Positions 33,608 to 43,346 are shown, numbered from the stretch's first letter. The stretch is DNA of 64,000 nt from JALORV01 sp035429805 (GCA_035429805.1 DAOMFL010000010.1:8311-72310); one strand, 5' to 3'. The notes: generated by a model not told the origin, from the sequence alone. Numbers and translations: made by a program.

Positions 33608-34603
33608 ATGAAGCAAGGCATCGAAGTGCAGCCCCGACTGGGCCGCTGGCTCGTCGGTATCGCGCTGGCGGCGCTCGCCGTCGGCGGCGCATCGGCGCAG
33701 ACCAAGCTCAAGTTCGCGCACGTGTACGAGACCAGCGAGCCCTATCACACAGCCGCCCTCTGGGCCGCAGGAGAGATCGCGAAGCGCACCGCCAACCGCT
33801 ACACGGTCGAAGTGTTCCCGGCCTCGACTCTCGGCAAGGAGACCGACATCAACCAGGGCCTGACGCTCGGCACCGTCGACATCATCTACACGGGGCAGCT
33901 GTTCGCCGGGCGGACCTACGGGCCGATCGCGATCGGCGGCGCGCCCTACATGTTCCGCGACTTCAACCACTGGAAGGCATTCTCGACCAGCCCGCTGTTC
34001 GCCGAACTGTCGGAGGGTTATCGCGCCAAGAGCGGCGGCAACAAGGTGCTGGCGATCACCTACTACGGCGAGCGGCACGTCACATCGAACAAGCCGATCA
34101 ACAAGCCCGACGACATGAAGGGCCTGAAGATCCGCGTGCCGGATGCGCCGCTGTACACGATGTTCCCGCGCGCCGTCGGAGCGAACCCGACGCCGATCGC
34201 CTTCGCCGAGGTCTACCTCGCGCTACAAAATGGCACCGTCGACGCGCAGGAGAACCCGCTGCCGACGATCGACGCGAAGAAGTTCTACGAAGTGCAGAAG
34301 TACATCGTGCTGACCGGCCACATCACCGATGCTCTGCTGACGATCGTCGGGGCGCCGACATGGAACAAGCTCAGCGACGCCGACAAGAAGATCTTCGAGG
34401 ACGTGCTGCGCGAGGCCGCCGCCCGTGCGACGGCGCAGATCGTCGAGATCGAGGGCAAGCTCGGCGCCGAGTTCGCCAAGCGCGGCAAGGAAGTCGTCAA
34501 GGTCGACCGCGCGCCGTTCCGCGAGGCGACGGCGAAGCTGCACAATGGGCCCGACGCGACCTGGGACAAGGCGACCTACGACAAACTGCAGGCTCTGAAG
34601 TAG
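33608..34603 (+). CDS. TRAP transporter solute-binding protein (DctP)
   Basis: A 331-aa periplasmic binding protein with signal peptide (GRWLVGIALAALAVGGASAQ) and the DctP fold. Visible are KLKFAHVYETSEPYHTAALW, FPASTLGKETDINQGLTLGT, the ligand-carboxylate Arg in GLKIRVPDAPLYTMF and GANPTPIAFAEVYLALQNGT, plus VDAQENPLPTI. The RBS is AGGAGGAG. A small hairpin (GTTGAA/TTCAAC, 33581-33597) lies between the dehydratase stop and this RBS, which could boost binding-protein expression relative to the permeases. Confidence 0.94.
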   Translation: MKQGIEVQPRLGRWLVGIALAALAVGGASAQTKLKFAHVYETSEPYHTAALWAAGEIAKRTANRYTVEVFPASTLGKETDINQGLTLGTVDIIYTGQLFAGRTYGPIAIGGAPYMFRDFNHWKAFSTSPLFAELSEGYRAKSGGNKVLAITYYGERHVTSNKPINKPDDMKGLKIRVPDAPLYTMFPRAVGANPTPIAFAEVYLALQNGTVDAQENPLPTIDAKKFYEVQKYIVLTGHITDALLTIVGAPTWNKLSDADKKIFEDVLREAAARATAQIVEIEGKLGAEFAKRGKEVVKVDRAPFREATAKLHNGPDATWDKATYDKLQALK

Positions 34604-34624
34604 GCCGGATACGTCCGCGTCGCT

Positions 34625-34652
34625 GCACCGGGCTGCGCCAGCGGCCCGGTGC
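34625..34652 (+). terminator. Hairpin terminator candidate after the TRAP operon
   Basis: GCACCGGGC and GCCCGGTGC form a 9-bp stem with a 10-nt loop, 21 bp after the dctP stop, followed by the weakly U-rich CAATTCT. Confidence 0.55.
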
Positions 34653-34741
34653 GCAATTCTCCGGCGCGGAAAGGCAGCGCGCACCCGGTCGTCGAGGGAT
34701 ATCGGCCAGGAACGGTTGAAGTTCACGATTGCGCGCACGCC

Positions 34742-35476
34742 ATGAGGGCGCACTCCCCTGAAGTCCGCAGCGCCTTCCTCGCCGGAGTGAAGGCCACCGC
34801 GCCGGCGCTCGTCGCGACCTCCATCTGGGGACTGGTGGCCGGAATGGCGATGGTCAAGACCGGCCTGACCGTCGCGCAGGCGCTGGCGATGACGCTGGCT
34901 GTCTACTCCGGCACGGCGCAGATGGCTGCATTGCCGCTGATCGCGGCCGGTGCGCCGGTGTGGGTGGCGATCGCAACCGCGACAGCAGTCAACCTGCGAT
35001 TCGTCATCTTCTCGGCCACGCTCTGGCCCTATCTGCGACGGCTGACGCCGCCCCGTCGGCTGGCGCTGGGCTACGTCACGGCGGACATCCCGCTCGCCTT
35101 CCTGATTGCCCGCTACGGCAGCGTCCCCGATGACGAGCGCGGCTCGGATGAACAGATCGCCTTCGTTCTCGGCAGCAGCAGCGTGCTGTGGGTGTCGTGG
35201 CAGGCCGCTTCGATCGTCGGGATTGTTGCAGCGGGCCAGATTCCCGGACACTGGGGACTCGAGTTCGCCGCGATCCTGGCGCTGCTTTCGATCACGCTGC
35301 CGATGTTCCAGGCGCGGCCCGCAGTGGCCGGCGGAGTGACGGCAGCCATCGTCGCCGTTGTCGCCAACGGGCTGCCGCTCAAGCTCGGACTGCTGGTCGC
35401 CGTGATCTGCGGCGTCGCCGTGGCGATGACCGTCGACGTGCTGGCCGAACGCGGCGGCAGGGCGGGCGCGACATGA
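34742..35476 (+). CDS. azlC: AzlC-family amino-acid exporter subunit
   Basis: A 244-aa membrane protein of the AzlC/YgaZ type that exports branched-chain amino acids (and azaleucine) with AzlD. Marks are SAFLAGVKATAPALVATSIW, the repeated TAQMAALPLIAAGAPVWVAI, ATAVNLRFVIFSATLWPYLR and GYVTADIPLAFLI. The start ATG at 34742 was chosen over in-frame upstream codons that lack similarity. The 138 bp before it (34604-34741) hold only the TRAP terminator. Confidence 0.93.
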   Translation: MRAHSPEVRSAFLAGVKATAPALVATSIWGLVAGMAMVKTGLTVAQALAMTLAVYSGTAQMAALPLIAAGAPVWVAIATATAVNLRFVIFSATLWPYLRRLTPPRRLALGYVTADIPLAFLIARYGSVPDDERGSDEQIAFVLGSSSVLWVSWQAASIVGIVAAGQIPGHWGLEFAAILALLSITLPMFQARPAVAGGVTAAIVAVVANGLPLKLGLLVAVICGVAVAMTVDVLAERGGRAGAT

Positions 35477-35796
35477 TGTCCAACACCGACATCTGGCTGA
35501 CGATCGTCGGCCTGACGGTCGTAACGATCGTCACGCGCAACGTCTTCCTGTTGCTCGGTCACAAGGTCGCACTCCCGGAGCGCCTGCAGCACGCGCTGCG
35601 CTACGCGCCGGCCTGTGCGCTGGCGGCGTTGATCGTTCCGGAAGTGGTGCTGCAGTCCGGAACCCTTGCGCTGAGCCTCGGCAATCCCAAGCTGGTTGCA
35701 GCGGTCGTCGCCGTCGCGACGCTGCTGCTGACGCGCCGCGCGGTGGCCGCGATCGCGCTCGGCATGCTGGCGTTCACGCTGGTGCGCCTGCTGTAG
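35473..35796 (+). CDS. azlD: AzlD-family branched-chain amino-acid export subunit
   Basis: A 107-aa small partner of AzlC with about four hydrophobic helices (IWLTIVGLTVVTIVTRNVFL, ALRYAPACALAALIVPEVVL, KLVAAVVAVATLLLTRRAVA, IALGMLAFTLVRLL). The segment LPERLQHALRYAPACALAAL is family-typical. The ATG overlaps the azlC stop (ATGA). Confidence 0.93.
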   Translation: MMSNTDIWLTIVGLTVVTIVTRNVFLLLGHKVALPERLQHALRYAPACALAALIVPEVVLQSGTLALSLGNPKLVAAVVAVATLLLTRRAVAAIALGMLAFTLVRLL

Positions 35797-35808
35797 CGGG
35801 CAAGGCGC

Positions 35809-36144
35809 TCAGCGCGCCGATTGTGTGCGCACGGCCGGCAGCACCCACAGCGCGAGCAGCACAGTGGCGCTGGCCACCAGTGCGGCCGCGGTCAGGAACG
35901 CCGTGGACGCATTCGTTGCATGCCCGATCCAGCCGAAGATCGCCGAAGCCGGCAGCAGCAGGCCCTTCGTCAGGTAGTACTAGCCATAGGCAGTGCCAAG
36001 CGACTCGCGCGCGACGAGGTCGGCAATCAGCGCCCGCTCGGCGCCCTCGGTCGCCGCGATGTACAACCCCATGACCACGGCAACCACCCACAGCAGTGCG
36101 AGCAGCCACACCGTCGATGGCAGCGACCGCAGCGCGCCGCGCAT
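35809..36144 (-). pseudogene. Remnant of an MFS transporter gene, C-terminal part with in-frame amber
   Basis: Read leftward, MRGALRSLPSTVWLLALLWV, then GLYIAATEGAERALIADLVA and RESLGTAYG is followed by TAG and then YYLTKGLLLPASAIFGWIGH through LLVLPAVRTQSAR and a normal stop. The TEGAE+ALIAD...RGTAYGWYYL pattern belongs to the last three or so helices of MFS permeases. The conserved Trp codon (TGG) has become TAG. The preceding nine or so helices are absent: glnE ends 3 bp upstream. Both truncation and nonsense change indicate a dead gene. A sequencing error would explain only the amber codon, not the missing N-terminus. Confidence 0.8.
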
Positions 36145-36146
36145 CG

Positions 36147-39008
36147 CTAGGCCCGGAACACCGCCTGCCAGAGGCGGCGCACGGCGTCGGCCTCGCGTTC
36201 GACCTCCGCGGCCGGCACGCGCGCGCGCTCGGCCCCGTTGAGCCGCAGCCGGTGCTGGATCTGGCGGAACGTGCGGTACGCATCGGCCACCTGCCGCGCC
36301 AGCGGTTCGTCGATGAACCCCATTGCGCCGGCCATCTTCAGCAGTGCGATGTTGCCGAGGTTGCGGATCAGTTCGGGGCGCGCATGCGCATGCGCCAGCA
36401 CCAGGTACTGCACGATGAACTCGATATCGACCATGCCGCCGCGGTCGTGCTTGAGATCGAACAGCGCGCTCGGGTTCGGGTGCCCGTCGGACATCCTCTG
36501 GCGCATCGCCAGCACTTCGCTGCGCAGCGCGGGCAGCTCGCGCACGCGCGACAGGATCCAGGCACGCTCGTCCTCGAAGCGCCGCCCCAGCGCCGCATCG
36601 CCGCAGGAGTAGCGCGCACGGGTCAGTGCCTGAGTCTCCCAGACCCAGGCACCGAGTCCATCCTCGTTGCGCTGGTAGCGCGAAAAGGCGTCGAACGACG
36701 ACACCATCAGGCCGGCATTGCCGTTCGGGCGCAACCGCAGGTCGATGTCGAACAGGATCCCTGAGGAAGTCTGTGTCGTCAGCCAGATGACGATGCGGCG
36801 CGCGAGCGACGAGTAGATTTCCGCGGCATCGGCGTGCGCGTCGTCGTACAGGAAGATCAGGTCGAGGTCCGACGCGTAGCCGAGTTCCTTCCCGCCCAGC
36901 TTGCCGTAGGAGATGACCGCGAACGCCGGACTCTCGCGATGGCGCTTCGCGACCGTCTCCCAGGCGCATTCCAGGGTCAGAGCGAGCGTGGCGTCGGCCA
37001 GCGCCGACAGATGGTCGGCGAGCCGCTCGACCGTGAGCCGGCCGTCGAGATCGGCCACGAGCAGGCGAAAGACCTGCGCGTGATGCACATCGCGCAGCAG
37101 GTTCATCTGCTCTTCCTGGTCACCTTCGGCCTGTGCCAGCTGAACTCGCACGCCCTCAGCCCAGGCTGCCCAGTCCGGAGTCTGTTCGTTGTCAAAGCGC
37201 TCGACGCGTTCGTCGAGCAGTTCGTCGAGCAGGATCGGATGCCGCACCAGGTAGTCGGTGGCCCAGCGGCTGGCCGCGAGCAGGCGCATCACGCGCTCCA
37301 GCGCCGGCGGAAACTGGTGCAGCAGCGAGACATAGGTGCTGCGGCCGGCGATGACGTCGATCAGGCGGGCGAATCTCGCAAACAGCTCGTCCGGCCCGAT
37401 GTCATGGGATGCTCCAGCGCCGCGCGCGCGCTCGACGGCGCTCCTGAGGCCCGAGCCGAGCAGGCTCTTGATGCGTGCGCGCGCACCTTCGTTGGCCACC
37501 TGTACGCGGCGCGACGTCGTCACCCCGCGCAGGCGCTGCGCCGTGGCGGCCGGGTCGGCGTAACCCAGCGTCCGCAGATGCTCGACCAGCGCCGAATCAT
37601 CGCCGCTGTCCGCGCCGGGTCCCGCCGGCAGCGGCAGTGGCGGACCGTCCTTGGCCGGCTCGACAAAGAACGCGTCAAACGCACTCGCGACAAACTCGCG
37701 CACGCCGGAGTATTCGTCGACCAGGGCCTGCACGCTGCGCGCGCCGAGCAGCGCAGCGACGCGGGCCCGCGCGCCATCCGCCGCCGGCAGCACGTGAGTC
37801 TGGGCATCGTCGACGTATTGCAGCGCGTGCTCCAGGTCGCGCAGGAATTCGTAGCAGGCGGCAAGCCGCGCGCTGGTGTCGCGCGGCAGCGACCCGATGT
37901 CGGCCAGGTACGCAAGCGTCGCGAGCGTCGAACGCGAGCGCATGCGCGGGTCGCGGCCGCCGCGTATGACCTGGAATGTCTGCGCCAGGAATTCGATCTC
38001 GCGGATACCACCGCGCCCCAGCTTGACGTTGTCGCCGCGATCGTCGCGTCCGGCATTGCGCCTGACGGTTTCGGCGCGGATCAGCGCGTGCAGTTCGCGC
38101 AGCGACGCGATCGCACCGTAGTCGAGGTACTTGCGGAACACGAACGGCCGCACGATCTCTTCGAGCGCGGCCTGCTGTGCCGCGAACTGCTCCGCGCTGG
38201 CGAAGACCGGCACCGACACGATGCGGCCCTTGAGCCAGGCGAAGCGCTCCCATTCCCGGCCCAGCGCGACGAGGTACTCCTCAAGCATCGCGCTGGAGAC
38301 GACCAGTGGGCCCGCATCGCCGTTGGGGCGCAACCGCATGTCGACGCGGAACACAAAGCCGTCGCCCGTCGTTTCCGACAGCGCAGCGATCACGCGCCGC
38401 CCGAGCCGTTCGAAGAACTCCTGGTTGGACAGCAGGCGCCGTGCCCCGGCATGCTGACCGGTCGCGCGCGTTTCACCGTCTTCGTCGTAGACGAACACGA
38501 GATCGATATCGGAAGAGACATTCAGTTCCGCGCCGCCCAGTTTGCCCATCCCGACGATCAGCAGGTCCTGCGGCGTGCCGTCGGCGCTGCTCGGCACCCC
38601 GTGCGCGGCTGCGAGTTCATGTGCATGGTGAGCGACCGCGGCCTGCAGCCCGAGCTCGGCCAGCGCCGTCGTGGTCGCTACGACTTCGTGCAGATCGGCC
38701 ACACCGGTGGCGTTGCGCGCAATGAGACCCAGCATCACGCGACGGCGCAGCCGCCGCAGCGCGGCGGCAAGCTGCGCCGCGTCAGCGCCCGGCGCAAGCC
38801 CCGCATCGAGCTCTTCGCGCATGCGCTGCGCCGTCCATGGCGCCGCGGCGAGCGAGCCCAGCCGCGCCAGCCTCGCATCGGCCGCACTGCCGTGCCCGGC
38901 CTCTGCGTCCAGGGCTCGCTGCACATAGCGCGACAGCTGCGGCACGTCCGCGAGCACGGCCGGTGCACCGCGCCAGTCGGACTGCGCGCGAGTCGATGTG
39001 TGATTCAA
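36147..39008 (-). CDS. glnE: Bifunctional glutamine synthetase adenylyltransferase/deadenylase
   Basis: The 953-aa enzyme adjusts glutamine synthetase activity by adenylylation in response to PII. Two nucleotidyltransferase domains are evident: the N-terminal deadenylase with GMGKLGGAELNVSSDIDLVF (D-x-D) and the C-terminal adenylyltransferase with SYGKLGGKELGYASDLDLIF, each followed by the GlnD-PII-uridylyltransferase-like helical region (GRGGIREIEFLAQTFQVIRG; DRGGMVDIEFIVQYLVLAHA). No ATG is in range; TTG 39008 (LNHTSTRAQSDW) gives the usual length but has no strong ribosome site. It is divergent from the YhdP-like gene over 228 bp, which contain a small CTGCGT/ACGCAG hairpin (39103-39121) and no gene. 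Confidence 0.94.
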   Translation of the reverse strand: MNHTSTRAQSDWRGAPAVLADVPQLSRYVQRALDAEAGHGSAADARLARLGSLAAAPWTAQRMREELDAGLAPGADAAQLAAALRRLRRRVMLGLIARNATGVADLHEVVATTTALAELGLQAAVAHHAHELAAAHGVPSSADGTPQDLLIVGMGKLGGAELNVSSDIDLVFVYDEDGETRATGQHAGARRLLSNQEFFERLGRRVIAALSETTGDGFVFRVDMRLRPNGDAGPLVVSSAMLEEYLVALGREWERFAWLKGRIVSVPVFASAEQFAAQQAALEEIVRPFVFRKYLDYGAIASLRELHALIRAETVRRNAGRDDRGDNVKLGRGGIREIEFLAQTFQVIRGGRDPRMRSRSTLATLAYLADIGSLPRDTSARLAACYEFLRDLEHALQYVDDAQTHVLPAADGARARVAALLGARSVQALVDEYSGVREFVASAFDAFFVEPAKDGPPLPLPAGPGADSGDDSALVEHLRTLGYADPAATAQRLRGVTTSRRVQVANEGARARIKSLLGSGLRSAVERARGAGASHDIGPDELFARFARLIDVIAGRSTYVSLLHQFPPALERVMRLLAASRWATDYLVRHPILLDELLDERVERFDNEQTPDWAAWAEGVRVQLAQAEGDQEEQMNLLRDVHHAQVFRLLVADLDGRLTVERLADHLSALADATLALTLECAWETVAKRHRESPAFAVISYGKLGGKELGYASDLDLIFLYDDAHADAAEIYSSLARRIVIWLTTQTSSGILFDIDLRLRPNGNAGLMVSSFDAFSRYQRNEDGLGAWVWETQALTRARYSCGDAALGRRFEDERAWILSRVRELPALRSEVLAMRQRMSDGHPNPSALFDLKHDRGGMVDIEFIVQYLVLAHAHARPELIRNLGNIALLKMAGAMGFIDEPLARQVADAYRTFRQIQHRLRLNGAERARVPAAEVEREADAVRRLWQAVFRA

Positions 39009-39236
39009 GGCCGGATACGAAGCGGGGTGTGGGGTGTGCCGGCGGCGACGCGAGAGCGCAGTCGCAGGCTGGATGAAGGGGCTCTGTGATAGAGTGAAAC
39101 GGCTGCGTGGCAAGGACGCAGTGACGAAATCGATTGTAGTTTCATCGGGGGCCCACCGCCGCCTGATCAGGATGGGCGCCGCGGCAGGCGCGACGCGCCG
39201 CCGAGCGGCCATCCAAGCCCCAGACGACCCCGATTC

Positions 39237-42200
39237 ATGACGCCTCCCTCCGATCGTCCTCCGACGCTGGCGCGCGAGCTCGGTGTCCGCGCCGTGGCGA
39301 TCGAGCACGCGCTCGAAGAGGTGGTCGGCGCGCGCTACGAAGACCGGCTGCGCGCCGCAGAGGCAACCATCGCCCGCCGCTTCGGCACGCGTGCGCTGCA
39401 GGCGTTGAAGCTGACGCTGCGCCTCATCGGCTGGGGCCTGGTGGCGTGCTTCTTCGCCTTCGGAATGCTGCTGCTCGCGCTGCGGTACTGGCTCCTTCCG
39501 GACATCGACGCGATGCGCCCGAAGATCGAAAGCATCGCCTCGCAGGCGCTCGAGGTCCCGGTCACGATCGGCCGTATCGAGGCGAGCTGGCGGGGGCTGA
39601 ACCTGGCACTGGCGCTGAACGACGTTCGCATCACCGGCCATCGGGGCGAAGCGCTGGCGCTGCCGCGCATCGAGGGCACGCTGTCGTGGCTGAGCCTGCC
39701 CGTGATGGAACCGCGATTCGCGCGGCTGCGCATTCATGCGCCGGAGCTCGAGATCGCCTTGCTCGCGGACGGGCGCATTTCGGTCGCCGGCATCGTCATC
39801 GACCCATCGGTGCGCGGCGGTGACAACGGAGTCCTCGAGTGGCTGCTCGAGCAGGACCAGTTGCTGGTGCGTGATGCCCGCGTCACCCTGCGCGACGAGC
39901 GCACGTCGCCGGCGAAGGAAATTGCGTTCTCCGATGCGGACATCCTGCTGGAATCAGGGCTGACAGGCCATCGCTTCGGCGTCCGCCTCTCGCCCCCACC
40001 GGACCGCGCCGCACCGATCGACCTGCGCGGCGAGTTCCGCACGCCCGCGTTCGGCAGCAAAGCCGAGTTCGCAAAGTGGAAGGGGCAGGTCTTCGCACAG
40101 GTCGACTACGTCGATATCGCATGGCTGAATCAATGGGTGCATGCGCCGATCGATGTGCGCAGCGCCAACGGCGCCGTGCGCGCGTGGCTGCGCATCGACT
40201 CGAACGTACTGGTCGGCGGTACCGCCGACCTGGCGCTGAAGGACGTCAATGCCCGGCTCGCGCCGGATCTGCAGCCACTGAAGCTGAGCTCCTTCCGCGG
40301 CCGGATCACGCAGACCCGCCTCGGCGGCGACGCCGGCGACGGTCAGCAGGTCGGACTTGCGGGTGTCACCTTCGTGCTGGCCAACGGTGCGGAGTTTCCG
40401 CCGCTGGATCTGAACTTCCGCTCGACGGCCGCCAGCGTTGCCGGAGCCGAGCGCTTCGAGATCGACGGCTCGCGCATCGATCTGGCGAGCCTGGCGGGGA
40501 TTGCCACTCACGTGCCGCTCGGCCGGTCGATCCGCGAGATGATCGAGCGCTACGCCCCCGCGGGGAAGCTCACCGACGTGTCAATGCGGTGGGAAGGGCC
40601 CGAGCCGGAGTGGCGCACGATGACGGCCAAGGCGCGGTTCGAGCGCCTGTCGATTGCGGCTCAGCCGGCGGCGCAGGCCGGTGCGGGAACTCCCGGATTC
40701 GAGCGTCTGAGCGGCAGCGTGCAGCTCGATCACGGCGCTGGAGTTCTCAAGCTTGCATCGCGTGACATCACACTGGTGCTGCCCGGCGTGTTTCAGGAAC
40801 CCCGCATTCCGCTCAATCAGTTGCAGGCCGACATCAAGTGGAAGTCGGGCGACCGAATCGAGGCCCGGATCGATTCCCTGCAGCTTGCCAACGCCGATCT
40901 CGAAATCTCGGCGACGGGAACCTGGCGCGGCGCGGAGGGCACCGGCAGCGGTGTGGTCGACCTGAGCGGCCGGATCGCCCGGCTCACGGCGCGGCACGCT
41001 CACCGCTACGTGCCGCTGGTCGCCGGCGAAGGCACGCTGTGGTGGCTGCAGCACGCGATCCTCGATGGCCGCGTCGAGGACGGCTCGTTCCGCGTGCGCG
41101 GTGACCTGGCGAAGTTTCCGTTCCCGGTCGCGGCTGACGGCGAATTCCGCGTCGCGGCGCAGCTGCGCAATGGCGTGGTCGACGTCTCTCCCCAGGTCGG
41201 TCCCAATGGCGAGCGCACTGCGACACCGATCTGGCCGCTGATCCGCGACATCGACGCCGACCTGCTGTTCGAGCGGCAAGGCATGACGGTGCGCGCGCAG
41301 CGTGGCACGCTCAACGGCGTGCGCATCGCCGATGCCACCGCACGCATTCCGGATCTCGGACACGACGCCACGCTGAACGTCGGCGGACAGATGACGGGGG
41401 CGCTCAGCGCCATGCTGGGCTACGTGAACGCAAGCCCGGTGGCCGGCTGGATCGGCGATATCACGCGCGGTGCCGAGGCCAGGGGTGACGCGCGCCTCGA
41501 TCTCAAGCTCGATCTGCCGCTGCTGCACGCGGGCGACACCCGGGTCAGCGGAACGCTGCAGTTGCAGAACAACGACCTCACGCTAGCAGATGTACCTCCC
41601 TTCACGCGCGTGAATGGCGCGTTCGCCTTCAACGAGCGGGGTATCCGCTTCAACAATCTGACGGCGGGTTTCCTCGGTGGACAGGCACGCCTCGACGCGA
41701 GTACGCGCGCCGACGGGACGATCGCGATCAACGCCACCGGGACCACGACATCCGCCGGGCTGAAGCGCGCACTGGACATCGACGTGGTGCAGCGCCTGCT
41801 GGACCGGTCCCAAGGCAGCGCCCGCTATACCGCCAGCCTGACGACACAGGCGGGCGGCATGGTGATCGTCGCCGAGAGCGACCTCGTCGGGCTCAGCATC
41901 GACGGCATCGCCCCGATCAGGAAAGCGGCAGGCGATGCCATGCCGCTGCGTGTCGAGCGCGCAAGCCGCTCGGGCACGGAGAATCTGAAGGTCGCGTCCG
42001 GTCGCTCTTTCGGCCTGGAGATGGAACACCGACGCGAGCGTGGCGTCAGCCGTCTGATTCGCGGCGTCGTGGCGATCAACGAGCCGGCCAATGTTCCGGA
42101 AAGCGGCATGCTGCTGCTGGTCAACCTGCCGCGGCTCGACGTCGAAGCCTGGTCGTCGTGGCTTGGGCTGGACCTCGAAGGCACCTCGTCGCGCTCGGTG

Positions 42201-43346
42201 GCGACGTCCGAACAGGGCTTCCGCATCGATCACGTGGCGCTGCGCACGCCCGAGCTCGTCGTGGCGCGCCGTTCGTTCCGCAATGTCACGCTCGGCGCGA
42301 CACGCACCGAGGCCGGGGGCTACGACGCCAATGTCCAGTCCGATAGCGCCGTGGGCTACATCGGCTGGCGCCCGGGAGTTCCGGGCACGACCGGGGGCGC
42401 GAGTCTCGGGCAAGTCACCGCGCGTCTGTCGAAGCTCGTCATTCCCGCGAGCAAGAAGGACGACGTGGTCGGTGTGATCGGGTCATCGACACGGCCCTTG
42501 CCGGCGTTCGATATCGCCGTCGACAACTTCGAGCTCGGTCCGACCAAGTTCGGCCGGCTGGAGCTTGCCGCTGCGAATACCGGCCAGGGCACCGCGGCGG
42601 CCTGGCGCCTTAACCGGCTCGAAGTGACGAATCCCGACATGAAGGCGACCGCTACGGGCGACTGGTCGCCGGGCGCAGCCGGTGCGCGCCGCATGCGCAT
42701 CGATTTCAGCCTCGACATCAGCGATGCAGGCGCGACGCTGGCGCGCTTCGGCACGCCGGGGGCGGTGGCGAAGGGGCACGGCAAGCTCGACGGCAAGCTC
42801 GACTGGATCGGGTCTCCGCTGGACCTGGACTATGCGACGCTGAACGGCAATCTGAGCATGCGCATTGACGACGGACGCTTCCTCAAGGTTGATACCCGCG
42901 GTGCCGGCCGGTTGCTGACCGTGCTCTCCCTGCAGACACTCTCACGCACGCTGATGACCGACGCACGGAACAGCTTTGGCGAGGGATTTGCCTTCAGCGC
43001 GATCAAGGCCGATGCCACGGTCGCCCGCGGCGTCATGTCGACCGAGAACTTCACGATGACCGGTGCCGGCGCAGCGGCGTTCATTTCGGGCAGCGTGGAC
43101 CTCAAGAACGAGACGCAGCAACTGCACCTCATCGTTCTGCCCGAGATCGACGCTTCGACGGCGGCACTGGCGCTGGGCGTCGCGAATCCGATCCTGGGTC
43201 TCGGGGCACTGCTTGCGAACACCGTGCTGAAGGCACCTCTGTCGCGGGCGTTTGCGCTTGAATACGACATCACCGGGACCCTGAACGACCCGGTGATCGT
43301 GCGTCGCAGCCGCGTTGCGGCCAACCCGACGGAGTCCGTGCGATGA
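39237..43346 (+). CDS. yhdP: YhdP-family AsmA-like envelope protein
   Basis: A 1369-aa protein of the TIGR02099/YhdP group. After a cytoplasmic N-terminal stretch of about 60 residues comes one membrane helix (LIGWGLVACFFAFGMLLLAL), then a long periplasmic beta-rich repeat region beginning LLPDIDAMRPKIESIASQAL and containing many NGVRIADATARIPD-like blades. The end (LNDPVIVRRSR) is family-typical. AsmA-like bridge proteins (YhdP, TamB, YdbH) carry phospholipids from inner to outer membrane. The first half of a conserved chain: the nitrilase ATG overlaps its stop (ATGA) and tldD follows. Confidence 0.93.
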   Translation: MTPPSDRPPTLARELGVRAVAIEHALEEVVGARYEDRLRAAEATIARRFGTRALQALKLTLRLIGWGLVACFFAFGMLLLALRYWLLPDIDAMRPKIESIASQALEVPVTIGRIEASWRGLNLALALNDVRITGHRGEALALPRIEGTLSWLSLPVMEPRFARLRIHAPELEIALLADGRISVAGIVIDPSVRGGDNGVLEWLLEQDQLLVRDARVTLRDERTSPAKEIAFSDADILLESGLTGHRFGVRLSPPPDRAAPIDLRGEFRTPAFGSKAEFAKWKGQVFAQVDYVDIAWLNQWVHAPIDVRSANGAVRAWLRIDSNVLVGGTADLALKDVNARLAPDLQPLKLSSFRGRITQTRLGGDAGDGQQVGLAGVTFVLANGAEFPPLDLNFRSTAASVAGAERFEIDGSRIDLASLAGIATHVPLGRSIREMIERYAPAGKLTDVSMRWEGPEPEWRTMTAKARFERLSIAAQPAAQAGAGTPGFERLSGSVQLDHGAGVLKLASRDITLVLPGVFQEPRIPLNQLQADIKWKSGDRIEARIDSLQLANADLEISATGTWRGAEGTGSGVVDLSGRIARLTARHAHRYVPLVAGEGTLWWLQHAILDGRVEDGSFRVRGDLAKFPFPVAADGEFRVAAQLRNGVVDVSPQVGPNGERTATPIWPLIRDIDADLLFERQGMTVRAQRGTLNGVRIADATARIPDLGHDATLNVGGQMTGALSAMLGYVNASPVAGWIGDITRGAEARGDARLDLKLDLPLLHAGDTRVSGTLQLQNNDLTLADVPPFTRVNGAFAFNERGIRFNNLTAGFLGGQARLDASTRADGTIAINATGTTTSAGLKRALDIDVVQRLLDRSQGSARYTASLTTQAGGMVIVAESDLVGLSIDGIAPIRKAAGDAMPLRVERASRSGTENLKVASGRSFGLEMEHRRERGVSRLIRGVVAINEPANVPESGMLLLVNLPRLDVEAWSSWLGLDLEGTSSRSVATSEQGFRIDHVALRTPELVVARRSFRNVTLGATRTEAGGYDANVQSDSAVGYIGWRPGVPGTTGGASLGQVTARLSKLVIPASKKDDVVGVIGSSTRPLPAFDIAVDNFELGPTKFGRLELAAANTGQGTAAAWRLNRLEVTNPDMKATATGDWSPGAAGARRMRIDFSLDISDAGATLARFGTPGAVAKGHGKLDGKLDWIGSPLDLDYATLNGNLSMRIDDGRFLKVDTRGAGRLLTVLSLQTLSRTLMTDARNSFGEGFAFSAIKADATVARGVMSTENFTMTGAGAAAFISGSVDLKNETQQLHLIVLPEIDASTAALALGVANPILGLGALLANTVLKAPLSRAFALEYDITGTLNDPVIVRRSRVAANPTESVR

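Noticed and set aside
39103..39121. CTGCGT/ACGCAG hairpin as a terminator between glnE and the YhdP-like gene
   Set aside because: Both genes point away from it, the stem is only 6 bp and there is no T-tract.
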